Assembly: GCF_018861065.1 (NCBI RefSeq)
Contig: NZ_JAHKQO010000007.1
Location: forward strand, 101,266 to 165,265
DNA from: Paraglaciecola arctica
GTDB lineage: Bacteria > Pseudomonadota > Gammaproteobacteria > Enterobacterales > Alteromonadaceae
Direction: 5' to 3'
Length of the DNA: 64,000 nucleotides
The notes beneath the pieces are model-generated. The model was not told the DNA's origin and did no database searches. It worked only from the letters and a program-made list of their open reading frames with translations. Made by a program: the position numbers and the translations under genes. Shown here one piece after another: positions 40,573 to 49,609 of this stretch. Numbering within the stretch: position 1 is the first letter of the stretch; the number at the start of each line of letters is the position of its first letter.

Positions 40573-41418
40573 TTATTTAGTTTGATAGAGAGCCAAGAGT
40601 TCTGCCACCTTTAATCTAGTACTTCCATTTTGACTAATAAAACGACTCACCTGAAGTTGTGTCATGTCAGCGCCTTGATAAATGTCTCTAGTAAATTCTG
40701 TATCGTGATTACTTAGCAATACGGGAATGTTGCGAGTGTGACCTGTGCGACGCGCCAAAGACGCCAGCTTTAATTGGTTGTCCAGGGTAAACCCACCCTT
40801 AGCATAACTATTAAACATAGCGGTTTTGCTGATGGGGGCATAAGGAGGATCACAATATATGACTGAGCCTTTTCTGGCTCTAGCGAATACTTTTTCAAAG
40901 GAATCGCAAGTAAAGGTAGCAAGTTGAGATTTCTCAGCAAAGTACCAGAGTTCTTTTTCGGGAAAATAAGGGGCTTTGTATCTACCAAAAGGCACGTTAA
41001 ATTTGCCGCTATTGTTATAACGGCACAATCCGTTGTAGCCATGTCTGTTTAGGTACAGGAAATATACAGCGCGTTCGTAGATATCGTTACTATCATTAAA
41101 TTTTTGACGCATCAAATAATAGCGTTTTTCTTCGTTATAGATTGGCGTAAAAAATTCAGAGCTGTCTGTGATGTAGTCAGCAGAGCGATTTTTCACGATA
41201 TTGTATAAGTTGATTAAATCAGGATTAATATCGTTGAGTAAGTATTTAGAATAATTGGTGTTGAGAAATACCGAACCCGCTCCAACAAATGGTTCAATGA
41301 GCTTTTTCGCCTCCGGAAGTTTAGCGTTTATGTCTTCGATTAGGCTGTATTTGCCTCCGGCCCACTTCAAAAAGGCTCTGTTTTTTTTATCTTTTGTTAC
41401 TGCCAATTTTTTAACCAA
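40573..41418 (-). CDS. dam: DNA adenine methylase Dam
   Basis: 281 residues, D12-class N6-adenine methyltransferase. The N-terminus RAFLKWAGGKY, the SAM-binding FVGAGSVF (44–51) and the catalytic DPPY (190–193) are all present. It methylates GATC for mismatch repair and replication timing. It lies 61 bases after damX in the aroK-aroB-damX-dam operon, as in enterics. Confidence 0.96.
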   Translation of the reverse strand: MVKKLAVTKDKKNRAFLKWAGGKYSLIEDINAKLPEAKKLIEPFVGAGSVFLNTNYSKYLLNDINPDLINLYNIVKNRSADYITDSSEFFTPIYNEEKRYYLMRQKFNDSNDIYERAVYFLYLNRHGYNGLCRYNNSGKFNVPFGRYKAPYFPEKELWYFAEKSQLATFTCDSFEKVFARARKGSVIYCDPPYAPISKTAMFNSYAKGGFTLDNQLKLASLARRTGHTRNIPVLLSNHDTEFTRDIYQGADMTQLQVSRFISQNGSTRLKVAELLALYQTK

Positions 41419-41479
41419 GTCAGAGCCGCTAATTTATCAGGCCGAATTGTAACGGCACTGAGCTAAAACAACAAATAGC

Positions 41480-43009
41480 TTAACGCCTAGGGCTAGTAAT
41501 TTCTTGTTTTACTTGAGTCATGCGCTTAACAAAAGGCGTATTCATTAACATAGCGTCTGATAAAGTGGCTATTTCTGCTCTGGCCGCTTCTATTGAACCA
41601 AAATCTTGATTCTTCAACAATACATACCAATCACCTCCATAACGTTGGGTCTTGTATAACCACAGTTCTTGGCTGAGCTGATTGTCAGAAACGTATTCTT
41701 GCAAAATGCTGATGTTAGCCATTGCTGCTATTTGAATCACATAGTGGTTGCTGGGCAGTGATAGCACTAATTCTGGGGTGGCGGTTAACACTCTTGATAT
41801 TGGCTTTTGTTGCGTTTTATCTGGGGAATCGACCGTGGCAGCGAGATTTAAGCTATCAACGGCTTCCACACTAAGCTTTTGTTGATCAAGGATTGAACCT
41901 AATTCAGCTATATCTTCAACCTTGTAATCGTTAACCCTGTTGGTAGCCTCGGTTACTTCAGTCATTTTTTGCTGTGGTAAAGTCTCAGTTAATGGTGTCG
42001 TATGGTCATCAACAACATCAGGTACATCTACTACGTCTTCGGTACTATTGGTTTGTAGAAGTATTTTGTTTGATTGTTGTTTAAGTTTGGCGCTAGCTGA
42101 CGTCCAATCGGTGATCAATTTATCTTTGGTGAGGGTTTCCTTAACAATTGGCTGCTCGATAGGGGCTACTAATTCAGCCGTTATTTGTAGAGGTGCCTGA
42201 GATACCTCTGCTGTTAAAGGTTCGACTTTGTTGGGGAGAGTAGACGTTTTTAATGGTTCAGCTACGAGTGTTTGTTGTCCGCTAAAATAAGCCAAAATGC
42301 CTGCTACTTTTTCAGGGTATTGCCAGCCTAATATTCCTGAAAAAACAACCAAAAAAGCCATACCAAATAAGGTGGCCATTCCCCATTTTTTATAAATTGG
42401 TTTAGACTCGTAATCGTGAAATTGACGCTCTTCAATACGCTGAGCAAACTTTTTCCGTTTATCTTGAATAAAGGTTTCTAAATCAGAAAATTCGTCGGTT
42501 TCAGCCTGCTGAATTTGAGTTTGACTGTTTAACATGATGGGCTGTTCTTTGGAACGGGTTCCTAAACTAGCCTTGGCTGTTTCAGCCCAATTAGATAAAC
42601 CCATCAACAGCACATTGAGGTGCTGTTTATTGTTGGCAAAACGACTTTGTAATACTAAATCCCACAACTCTTTAACCAACTTGTCTGGGAGTCTTTCGGC
42701 GTGAAATACACTGACCAAAATGGGACCACTATGATTATTTAGAGGCGCCAATAATTGATTCAGAGGTCGATTAAAGTCCGCTTTTTGATTTTGGCTAATA
42801 AGTTGGCGAAACAACTTCTCTCGATAGACCACTAATGGGGTGAGTTCGTTGGCTGTTAATAAAGCTAGATCAGCTTGTTCATTTTGATGGGCTAAAAAAC
42901 TTTCTACAACTTGTGATTGCTGGCGTATTTTATCACTACACACAAACACAAGTTGAGAAGAGTAACTAATTAGATAGTCTAAGCGATTGTTGAATTCTGA
43001 CGCTGCCAT
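41480..43009 (-). CDS. damX: SPOR-domain cell division protein DamX
   Basis: 509 residues. An N-terminal ATPase-like region (about 1–160) is followed by a single membrane helix (about 210–232), a long disordered periplasmic linker rich in Glu/Thr/Pro/Val, and a C-terminal SPOR domain (about 425–505) that binds denuded septal glycan. Gene position between aroB and dam is diagnostic. The N-terminal domain has lost an obvious Walker A. Confidence 0.9.
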   Translation of the reverse strand: MAASEFNNRLDYLISYSSQLVFVCSDKIRQQSQVVESFLAHQNEQADLALLTANELTPLVVYREKLFRQLISQNQKADFNRPLNQLLAPLNNHSGPILVSVFHAERLPDKLVKELWDLVLQSRFANNKQHLNVLLMGLSNWAETAKASLGTRSKEQPIMLNSQTQIQQAETDEFSDLETFIQDKRKKFAQRIEERQFHDYESKPIYKKWGMATLFGMAFLVVFSGILGWQYPEKVAGILAYFSGQQTLVAEPLKTSTLPNKVEPLTAEVSQAPLQITAELVAPIEQPIVKETLTKDKLITDWTSASAKLKQQSNKILLQTNSTEDVVDVPDVVDDHTTPLTETLPQQKMTEVTEATNRVNDYKVEDIAELGSILDQQKLSVEAVDSLNLAATVDSPDKTQQKPISRVLTATPELVLSLPSNHYVIQIAAMANISILQEYVSDNQLSQELWLYKTQRYGGDWYVLLKNQDFGSIEAARAEIATLSDAMLMNTPFVKRMTQVKQEITSPRR

Positions 43010-43080
43010 TGTATGTACCTAGGTAGAAAAGATTGTTACTAGGATGCAAACCCCATAATTATAACAATCAAAATTAAGTC

Positions 43081-44148
43081 CTAAGCAAGAATGGCGCGTA
43101 ACACCTCGTCTGAAATTTCATTTGTAACAACTGCTTTGCCAATTCCCTTTGGAATGACAAAAAATAGTTGACCAGCTTGCACTTTTTTATCGTGACGCAT
43201 ATGTCGAACGAAGTCGTCGTAAGTCATATCACTAGGTGCAATCGTTGGTAAATCAAATGCTTGCAGCAAAGATTCGATGCGACTTAATTCTGACGCTTCG
43301 AGCCAATTCATCTTAGTTGCTACTGCAGAAGCAAGAACAATGCCTGCTGCGACAGCTTCGCCATGTAGCCAGTTACCGTAGCCTTGTTCTGCTTCAATAG
43401 CATGGCCAAAAGTATGGCCTAAATTGAGTATGGCTCTTAAACCTGACTCTCTTTCATCAATGGCCACAATTTCGGCTTTGATTTCACAACATCTGGCAAT
43501 CATGTATTGCAGTGCTGATAGTTTTTGCTGCTTAATGTCTTGTTGATTGTCTTCTAACCATACAAAAAACTCGGGATCATAAATCACACCGTACTTGATC
43601 ACTTCAGCCATTCCTGCCGCAAATTCACGTTTGGGTAAGGTACTCAAGCTGTTGGTGTCTATTAAAACCGCCTTAGGCTGATAAAACGCACCAATCATAT
43701 TTTTACCTAAGGGATGATTAACTGCGGTTTTTCCCCCTACTGAAGAATCAACTTGAGACAATAAAGTGGTTGGAACCTGAATAAACGGCATCCCACGCTG
43801 AAAACTGGCAGCTACAAAACCTGTTAGGTCACCTATCACTCCGCCACCTAATGCGATTAAGGTGGTATCACGGCCTGCCGACATTTCTAACAATTTCGAG
43901 ATTACCATCTCAAAGCTTTCTAGGTTTTTATGTTGCTCACCATCGGGTACCACAATTTTGCTGACTTCATATCCAGCTAGAGCTCGACTGACAATGGGAA
44001 AATAAAGTGGTTCAACTAAGTCATTTGTCACCACTACTACTTTTTTGGTGAGCAGATGTGAAGTTAAAACCTGAGGATCATCAAGCAGATTAGCTTGAAT
44101 CAATATAGGGTAGCTACGCTCACCCAACTCAACTGTAAGTGTTGCCAT
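43081..44148 (-). CDS. aroB: 3-dehydroquinate synthase AroB
   Basis: 355 residues. The NAD-binding GGGVIGDLTGFVA, the PTTLLSQVDSSVGGKT segment and the zinc-ligand His regions LGHTFGHAIE and WLHGEAVAAG are present. It forms 3-dehydroquinate from DAHP, step two of the shikimate pathway. It follows aroK by 39 bases. Confidence 0.97.
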   Translation of the reverse strand: MATLTVELGERSYPILIQANLLDDPQVLTSHLLTKKVVVVTNDLVEPLYFPIVSRALAGYEVSKIVVPDGEQHKNLESFEMVISKLLEMSAGRDTTLIALGGGVIGDLTGFVAASFQRGMPFIQVPTTLLSQVDSSVGGKTAVNHPLGKNMIGAFYQPKAVLIDTNSLSTLPKREFAAGMAEVIKYGVIYDPEFFVWLEDNQQDIKQQKLSALQYMIARCCEIKAEIVAIDERESGLRAILNLGHTFGHAIEAEQGYGNWLHGEAVAAGIVLASAVATKMNWLEASELSRIESLLQAFDLPTIAPSDMTYDDFVRHMRHDKKVQAGQLFFVIPKGIGKAVVTNEISDEVLRAILA

Positions 44149-44187
44149 AAGTAGCTAGCCCTATTATTGCTATATAAGAAAGAGGAG

Positions 44188-44703
44188 TTATAGACCTATT
44201 TTTGCTATGATCTGGTTAGCTACGGCGCGAGCACTTTGGTCGTCGGTATCAACAATGTAATCGGCAGCATCTTCATATAATGGATTGCGTTCTTCAGCTA
44301 GATTACGCAATACGGTTTCCGGATCATCTTTCTGCAATAGTGGACGTCGTTTATCACGCTGAGTCCTAGCGACTTGTTTATCGATAGTAGTTTGTAAATA
44401 TACTACTATGCCTCGCGCTGATAACCTGTTTCTAACGTTCTTACTGACTACAGAACCGCCGCCTGTCGCCAAAACGATGCCTTGTTTATCAGTTAAGTCG
44501 TTAATGATGTTTTCTTCACGTAGACGAAAACCTTCTTCCCCTTCAAGATCAAATATCCAAGCGATATCTGCGCCTGAACGTCTCTCGATCTCTTGATCAG
44601 AGTCAAAGAATTCTAAATGAAGTTCGTCTGCAAGGTGCCTACCAATAGTGCTTTTACCAGCACCCATTGGGCCTATAAGGAATATATTACGTTTTTCAGC
44701 CAT
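44188..44703 (-). CDS. aroK: Shikimate kinase AroK
   Basis: 171 residues. Walker [10 protein letters not shown] is at 11–19, and the shikimate-binding [13 protein letters not shown] and GGG segments are present. It phosphorylates shikimate to shikimate-3-phosphate. It heads the aroK-aroB-damX-dam operon, separated from pilQ by a terminator and a ~150-base promoter region. Confidence 0.97.
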   Translation of the reverse strand: MAEKRNIFLIGPMGAGKSTIGRHLADELHLEFFDSDQEIERRSGADIAWIFDLEGEEGFRLREENIINDLTDKQGIVLATGGGSVVSKNVRNRLSARGIVVYLQTTIDKQVARTQRDKRRPLLQKDDPETVLRNLAEERNPLYEDAADYIVDTDDQSARAVANQIIAKIGL

Positions 44704-44858
44704 TTTTGCTTATTTCACAACTATGTTTAAGGGGTAGAAAGTTCGTGCGGCTACCCTTTTATGGATTAACCAGACCTCGTCGAAAATTTCGATGCGGGAT
44801 TATCTCAGTTTTACAGTGAATTTTGCAAGCTTTGTAAAGATTATGCGGAAGGAATTAT

Positions 44859-44895
44859 AAAAAAACAGCCTAATCAACGGATTAGACTGTTTTTT
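44859..44895 (-). terminator. Intrinsic terminator after pilQ (possibly bidirectional)
   Basis: An A7 run, CAG, C, CTAATC, loop AACG, GATTAG, A, CTG and a T6 run form a 16-bp stem with one mismatch. T tracts are present in both directions. It insulates the pil operon from aroK. Confidence 0.88.
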
Positions 44896-44925
44896 ACGGA
44901 ACTAAAGTGGTTAGTTGGGTAAATA

Positions 44926-46692
44926 TTAATTACTTCGTAGTTCATCAGTTAAGATTTTTGGGGTAACAAAAATTAATAACTCACGTTTTTCTAGTATTTC
45001 TGAGGTGTTCTTAAACAAATAACCAACAAAAGGTAAATCACCCAAAAGCGGGACTTTTCGCACATCGTCGGAACTACTTTGTTGAAAAATACCCCCTAAG
45101 ACTATGGTTTCGCCATTTTCAACTAATACTTGGGTACTAATTTCTTGGGTATCTATGGCTACCGCATCACCTGTTGAGGTGGTGACAGTATCCCCTCGAG
45201 TATCTTGAGTGACCACTAAATCCATGATTATCCGACTATCCGGAGTAATATGTGGGGTGACTTTTAAACTTAATACCGCTTTTTTGAATTCAACTGAAGT
45301 AGCACCACTTGAGGTGGCTTCTACATAAGGAATTTCCGTACCTTGCTCGATATAGGCTTCGTGCTGATTTGCAACGGTAATGCGTGGACTGGCAATTACT
45401 TCACCTTTATTTTCAGACTCCAGGGCAGATAGTTCTAAATCAATAATGGTTCCATCGAGCAATCGCGCAATTTGAATACCTATACTACCAGCCGGTTCAC
45501 TTACAGGTAATGACACATTAAGTCGATCCGATATAGAAGGTACTACGCCGCTCGCAATAGAGTCTGCGCCGGTCAATGAACCTGAAACTGCACCGTTATT
45601 AATTGTGTCGCTTAATCCCCATTGTACTCCAAGCGATTCACTGGCGTTGTCTCTAACAGTCACCATACGTGACTCAATTAGTACTTGTTTAATTGGGATA
45701 TCTAACGCCTTAACTAATAATTTGGCCTCGTCGATTGACGTTTGTGTATCTCTTAGCAAAAGTGTGTTGGTTCTTTCATCAACTGCAACACTTCCTCTAG
45801 GAGTTAATATACTGTTTTCGGTACCTTTAAGGATGGCTGCAAGGTCTTGTGCTTTGGCATAATTGATTTGTACGTTAGTGGAAACTAAAGGAGCCAGTTC
45901 CGCGACTTGCTGTTTAGACTGTAACTGCTGGGTTTCACGTGCTGTGAGTTCTTCAGTTGGGGCTATCAGCAAGATATTGCCTTCTAGTCTTTTGTCCAAT
46001 CCTTTAATTTTTAGAATCATATCTAACGCCTGATCCCAAGGAACGCCTGACAAACTGATAGTCACATTGCCTGTTACTGTATCTGTTGTAACTAGGTTAA
46101 AGCCGTTAACTTGGGCAATGATTTGTAACACTTGGCGTACAGGTACATCTTGGAAATCGAGGGATATAGGTTCGCCAGCAAAGTTACTTTTTGGGTCTTC
46201 TTCTGGCGCATCCTTCAAACGTTTTTCAATTTTAATGCTTAGACTATTGGCACTTTTTTGATGACTGAAGGTGATTCTGTCTTGCAGAGCAAACACCACT
46301 TTGGATTGTTCTTCTTCTTGAAAGGTTTCAATGTTATTTACTGGTGTTGCGAAATCTACCACGTCTAACTTAAATAATTGTTCGTCACCTAGTTTTGTTC
46401 GAGGCAATACCAAGCTTAAAGATTTGCCTTTTTCACTCAACTGTAACTGGAAATTTTTATTGCTGAAGGTCATTAACACTTCTGCGCCACCACTAGGTAA
46501 ACGTGAAAACTCAACGTCTTTCAATTCGGAACGAAATACGTTGTCTAACTTAGGTTGTGGATCAATCAATACTGCCGCTTTTTCTTGGCTTAATGATTCA
46601 AATGTAAACAGGCCAAAAACGACGGCTAATATCCAATACCAAGTAGGATTCGTTCGGTTAAGTTTCTTGTTAAAAATAAAACGCTCAGACAT
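44926..46692 (-). CDS. pilQ: Type IV pilus secretin PilQ
   Basis: 588 residues from the ATG at 46692; an earlier in-frame start would extend into pilP. The protein has one AMIN-like domain, an STN/secretin N1 region, and a C-terminal secretin domain with the VPLLGDLPFVGYLFKN signature. It has an N-terminal hydrophobic export signal. PilQ forms the outer-membrane pore for type IV pili. The start overlaps the pilP stop by eight bases (ATGTCTGA). Confidence 0.95.
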   Translation of the reverse strand: MSERFIFNKKLNRTNPTWYWILAVVFGLFTFESLSQEKAAVLIDPQPKLDNVFRSELKDVEFSRLPSGGAEVLMTFSNKNFQLQLSEKGKSLSLVLPRTKLGDEQLFKLDVVDFATPVNNIETFQEEEQSKVVFALQDRITFSHQKSANSLSIKIEKRLKDAPEEDPKSNFAGEPISLDFQDVPVRQVLQIIAQVNGFNLVTTDTVTGNVTISLSGVPWDQALDMILKIKGLDKRLEGNILLIAPTEELTARETQQLQSKQQVAELAPLVSTNVQINYAKAQDLAAILKGTENSILTPRGSVAVDERTNTLLLRDTQTSIDEAKLLVKALDIPIKQVLIESRMVTVRDNASESLGVQWGLSDTINNGAVSGSLTGADSIASGVVPSISDRLNVSLPVSEPAGSIGIQIARLLDGTIIDLELSALESENKGEVIASPRITVANQHEAYIEQGTEIPYVEATSSGATSVEFKKAVLSLKVTPHITPDSRIIMDLVVTQDTRGDTVTTSTGDAVAIDTQEISTQVLVENGETIVLGGIFQQSSSDDVRKVPLLGDLPFVGYLFKNTSEILEKRELLIFVTPKILTDELRSN

Positions 46693-47224
46693 TGTTTTCT
46701 CCTGCCTTCGAAAGCATGGTGAGTGTGGCTTGCTTTTTCTGCCAGCAGCCAGCACCATCGGGCAGCATTTCAGTAAAAGAAACTGTGCCATTTTGAATAG
46801 AATCGATTTTCCCAAAAAACAATCCTAGGTAATCGCCAATTGTAGCTTTAAATAAACTGCCTGTATTGGACTGAATAAGTGCCCATTTTTTACCGTTAGA
46901 TTGAAATACTCCAGTAACAGATAACGCATCGATACCAAATTTCTCCAATGGCTGTTTGCTACGATTAAAGTCTGGTTGCGCACAATTTGGCTGTGCAGCG
47001 ATTGTAAGCTCAACTTCGGCTCCAGTATTTCTTGGGCGCTGAAAAGGACTACGTAAAGTGTCGGCCGAATAGATAAAAGTAGGTTTGCTTTCAAATTCCG
47101 GATAAGGCTCAATATTAACTGAAGTGGTTTGTTTTACTTCGGTAATAAATAACTGCAAATCATCAACTTTGGCTTCACAGCCACTCAAAATCAAAACCGC
47201 AAACACTATTTTAAAATGTTTCAT
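46685..47224 (-). CDS. pilP: Type IV pilus lipoprotein PilP
   Basis: 179 residues. The lipobox LILSGC at residues 11–16 predicts a lipoprotein. The C-terminal half is the PilP beta-domain that contacts PilQ, and the N-terminal segment contacts PilN/PilO. It overlaps pilO by four bases. Confidence 0.94.
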   Translation of the reverse strand: MKHFKIVFAVLILSGCEAKVDDLQLFITEVKQTTSVNIEPYPEFESKPTFIYSADTLRSPFQRPRNTGAEVELTIAAQPNCAQPDFNRSKQPLEKFGIDALSVTGVFQSNGKKWALIQSNTGSLFKATIGDYLGLFFGKIDSIQNGTVSFTEMLPDGAGCWQKKQATLTMLSKAGENNV

Positions 47225-47838
47225 TGTGTTTGCCCCTTAGCCGCAGTTTCCTGCTCATTGGAGGTTCTATAGGTTTTCGCTTGGACTTTGAGTTTAAGGG
47301 TATTGCTCTCTTGAGTCACTTCAAAATCATGCACAGTAACAATACGTGGTAGTCCTGCAATTTCCGAGGCAAATTGCCCAAAATTGTGATATCCACCGTA
47401 TACCTCCATTTCGATAGGTAATTCGGAATAAAACTCTTTTGGAATTTCTCTTTGCCAATTTAGTAGCCTAAATGTGAGTCCCGCTGAGGTGCCAACCAAG
47501 GTGATGTCATCTAATAACCCTGGGGTTTCATTACTGGTTGGCAGCGATTTCAACATCGAAGAAAAGTCACTTTGTAACTGACTTAATTGTTCTTCATAAG
47601 CGGCTAAGTTGACGGCAATACGATATTTACCTTGATACGTTTGTTTTAACGTTACCTCTTTATTCTGCGCTTCTTCGAGAACAGGTAATTTATCTTTCAA
47701 TAAAAAATAATAACCACCCAACAGACCAAATACTACTACAAACAAAGCCACCAAAGACTTTACTTCAAAGGGCCAAGTGGCAATTTGTTCGAAGTCTAAA
47801 TCGTTGATCTCTTTTAACTTGTTAACATCAAACTTCAT
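47221..47838 (-). CDS. pilO: Type IV pilus inner-membrane protein PilO
   Basis: 205 residues. A cytosolic N-terminus, one membrane helix (about 28–46), a coiled coil, and a ferredoxin-like domain give the PilO layout. It forms a heterodimer with PilN that aligns the pilus motor with the secretin. It overlaps pilN by four bases. Confidence 0.94.
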   Translation of the reverse strand: MKFDVNKLKEINDLDFEQIATWPFEVKSLVALFVVVFGLLGGYYFLLKDKLPVLEEAQNKEVTLKQTYQGKYRIAVNLAAYEEQLSQLQSDFSSMLKSLPTSNETPGLLDDITLVGTSAGLTFRLLNWQREIPKEFYSELPIEMEVYGGYHNFGQFASEIAGLPRIVTVHDFEVTQESNTLKLKVQAKTYRTSNEQETAAKGQTQ

Positions 47839-48419
47839 TTACTTGGCTCCTCGGTAATCACTGAGAAATCCGGTGCAACGCTAGGATTAATAGTAAATGT
47901 GAGCTTAAAATCACTGACTGCTTCTAGGGCTGAAGTGTCGGCCTTAATTGAAGAGAGTTCTCCGCTACTAAAGACGGTTGAGTCTTGCAACTGTCGCATG
48001 AAATCAGCCAACCTGTTATTGGATTCACTGACTCCTAATATTTCGATTAAATTGCCTTGACGAGAAAAACTACGGAACGATAAGCCATGGGGAACCAATC
48101 GCACTAACTCATCCAACACTATAGGAACCGCATTTCTGCTGGACTCTAATTGTTCAATCAAAGCCATTCTTTGCTCAATTGCTTCTTTGTCTTTTTTGAT
48201 ATTCTTAATTTTTTCAATTTGTTGATCTAATATAGCGGTTTGTTGCTCGATAAAACTATTGCGATAATTTTGGTTATCTATCATCTTATCCAATACATTT
48301 CCGGCGGCAAACATTAGGCCAAAGGCTGCGAATGCAAGCCCGCCAAGTAAGGTTAGGTAATTCTTCTTTTGCTCAGCTCTGCGACTTTCGCGCCAAGGCA
48401 ATAAATTTATATGTGCCAT
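47835..48419 (-). CDS. pilN: Type IV pilus inner-membrane protein PilN
   Basis: 194 residues. The N-terminus MAHINLLPWRESRR carries the conserved INLLPWR motif that binds PilM. A membrane helix (about 23–45), coiled coil and ferredoxin-like domain follow. It overlaps pilM by 13 bases. Confidence 0.95.
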   Translation of the reverse strand: MAHINLLPWRESRRAEQKKNYLTLLGGLAFAAFGLMFAAGNVLDKMIDNQNYRNSFIEQQTAILDQQIEKIKNIKKDKEAIEQRMALIEQLESSRNAVPIVLDELVRLVPHGLSFRSFSRQGNLIEILGVSESNNRLADFMRQLQDSTVFSSGELSSIKADTSALEAVSDFKLTFTINPSVAPDFSVITEEPSK

Positions 48420-49471
48420 GGTTGAAAACTCCTGCTGGCCAAACCTGTAGCAATAACAAGTTGACCGGAGACTTGTTCAAAATCTCCTTGGTTAACGGTG
48501 TCTGCTATCGTCATATCGGTAAATGGGGAGAAGCATACTACTTCAATGCCTAAATCAGCGCTTAAGTCTTCAGGTAAAGATTTGAGATGATTTCCACTTC
48601 CACATATCAGCAAAGAGCTGGGGCGGGTCTCACCTGTTGCACTAATAAATAATTGTAAGGCTCGGTTTATATTCTGTTGTAGGTTAGCCAAAAACATTGG
48701 ATAAGAGTCTTGCTTCCATGTTTCTGGCAAGGTGCCATCAGTCAACTGCTGTTCAATTTGAGAGCGTTCTTGGCTATATAACATGGTTAGGTCTTGAATC
48801 AAGGCATCCATACCAAAGTTATGATCTTTCGTATAAATGACGTTTCCATTTTTTACGGCGCACATTTGTAAGTGGCTCGCGCCAATATTAATGCAGCACA
48901 CAGTTTCTTCTTCTGTTTGAGGGTAAAAGTTTGCTACCGCTGCGCCTAAAGCGTAACTTTCAACGTCCACTATTTTAGCCTCATAACCTACTTCACCTAG
49001 TAGGGTGATTCTGCGGTCGACTAGCTCTTTATGAACTGCACTTAGAAGCACTTCAACTTTGTTATTAGTGGTTTGGCTGTTCCCTATCTCTTCAAAATCT
49101 ATGTACACCTCGTTCAAAGGGTAGGGAATTAAACTATCTGCTTCCAATTCAATTTGGCTTTCAAGTTCGTGGTCTGTTTGTCCGGGATCCATATATACAA
49201 TTTTGTTCAAAACAGTAGAGCCCGACACGGCTATAGCAACGAGCTTGTTTTTACTTTTTAACGCAAGCTTCACTTTCTTTAGTGCATGACTCACCGCTTC
49301 GAAATCTTTGATCTCTCGCTCTGCAAAAGCATTACCCTGAATAGGCTCGCAGGCGTATGCCTGCACGCTATATTTTTCACCTGATTTTTCTAGCACCACG
49401 GCTTTAATAAACCGAGTTCCTATATCTAGGCCAATCATTTTTTGTACTTTAGGGCCAAATAAATTTTTCAA
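48407..49471 (-). CDS. pilM: Type IV pilus actin-like protein PilM
   Basis: 354-residue actin/FtsA-like ATPase. The phosphate loop GLDIGTRFIKAV lies near the N-terminus, and a second nucleotide motif is INIGASHLQM. PilM sits on the cytosolic face and binds the PilN tail. It is the first gene of pilMNOPQ and is divergent from mrcA, the conserved gammaproteobacterial arrangement. Confidence 0.95.
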   Translation of the reverse strand: MKNLFGPKVQKMIGLDIGTRFIKAVVLEKSGEKYSVQAYACEPIQGNAFAEREIKDFEAVSHALKKVKLALKSKNKLVAIAVSGSTVLNKIVYMDPGQTDHELESQIELEADSLIPYPLNEVYIDFEEIGNSQTTNNKVEVLLSAVHKELVDRRITLLGEVGYEAKIVDVESYALGAAVANFYPQTEEETVCCINIGASHLQMCAVKNGNVIYTKDHNFGMDALIQDLTMLYSQERSQIEQQLTDGTLPETWKQDSYPMFLANLQQNINRALQLFISATGETRPSSLLICGSGNHLKSLPEDLSADLGIEVVCFSPFTDMTIADTVNQGDFEQVSGQLVIATGLASRSFQPWHI

Positions 49472-49609
49472 TTGTTAGACATCCAAATGAATGAGAAAAT
49501 TTCCACGCCAGCATTATTACGTAATTTTTTGTGTTTTATGGTTCTAATAACTGTACATAGGTATAAAATGTAGATCATTTATTAGAAGTTGCCTTGGTAT
49601 TATCTATCC

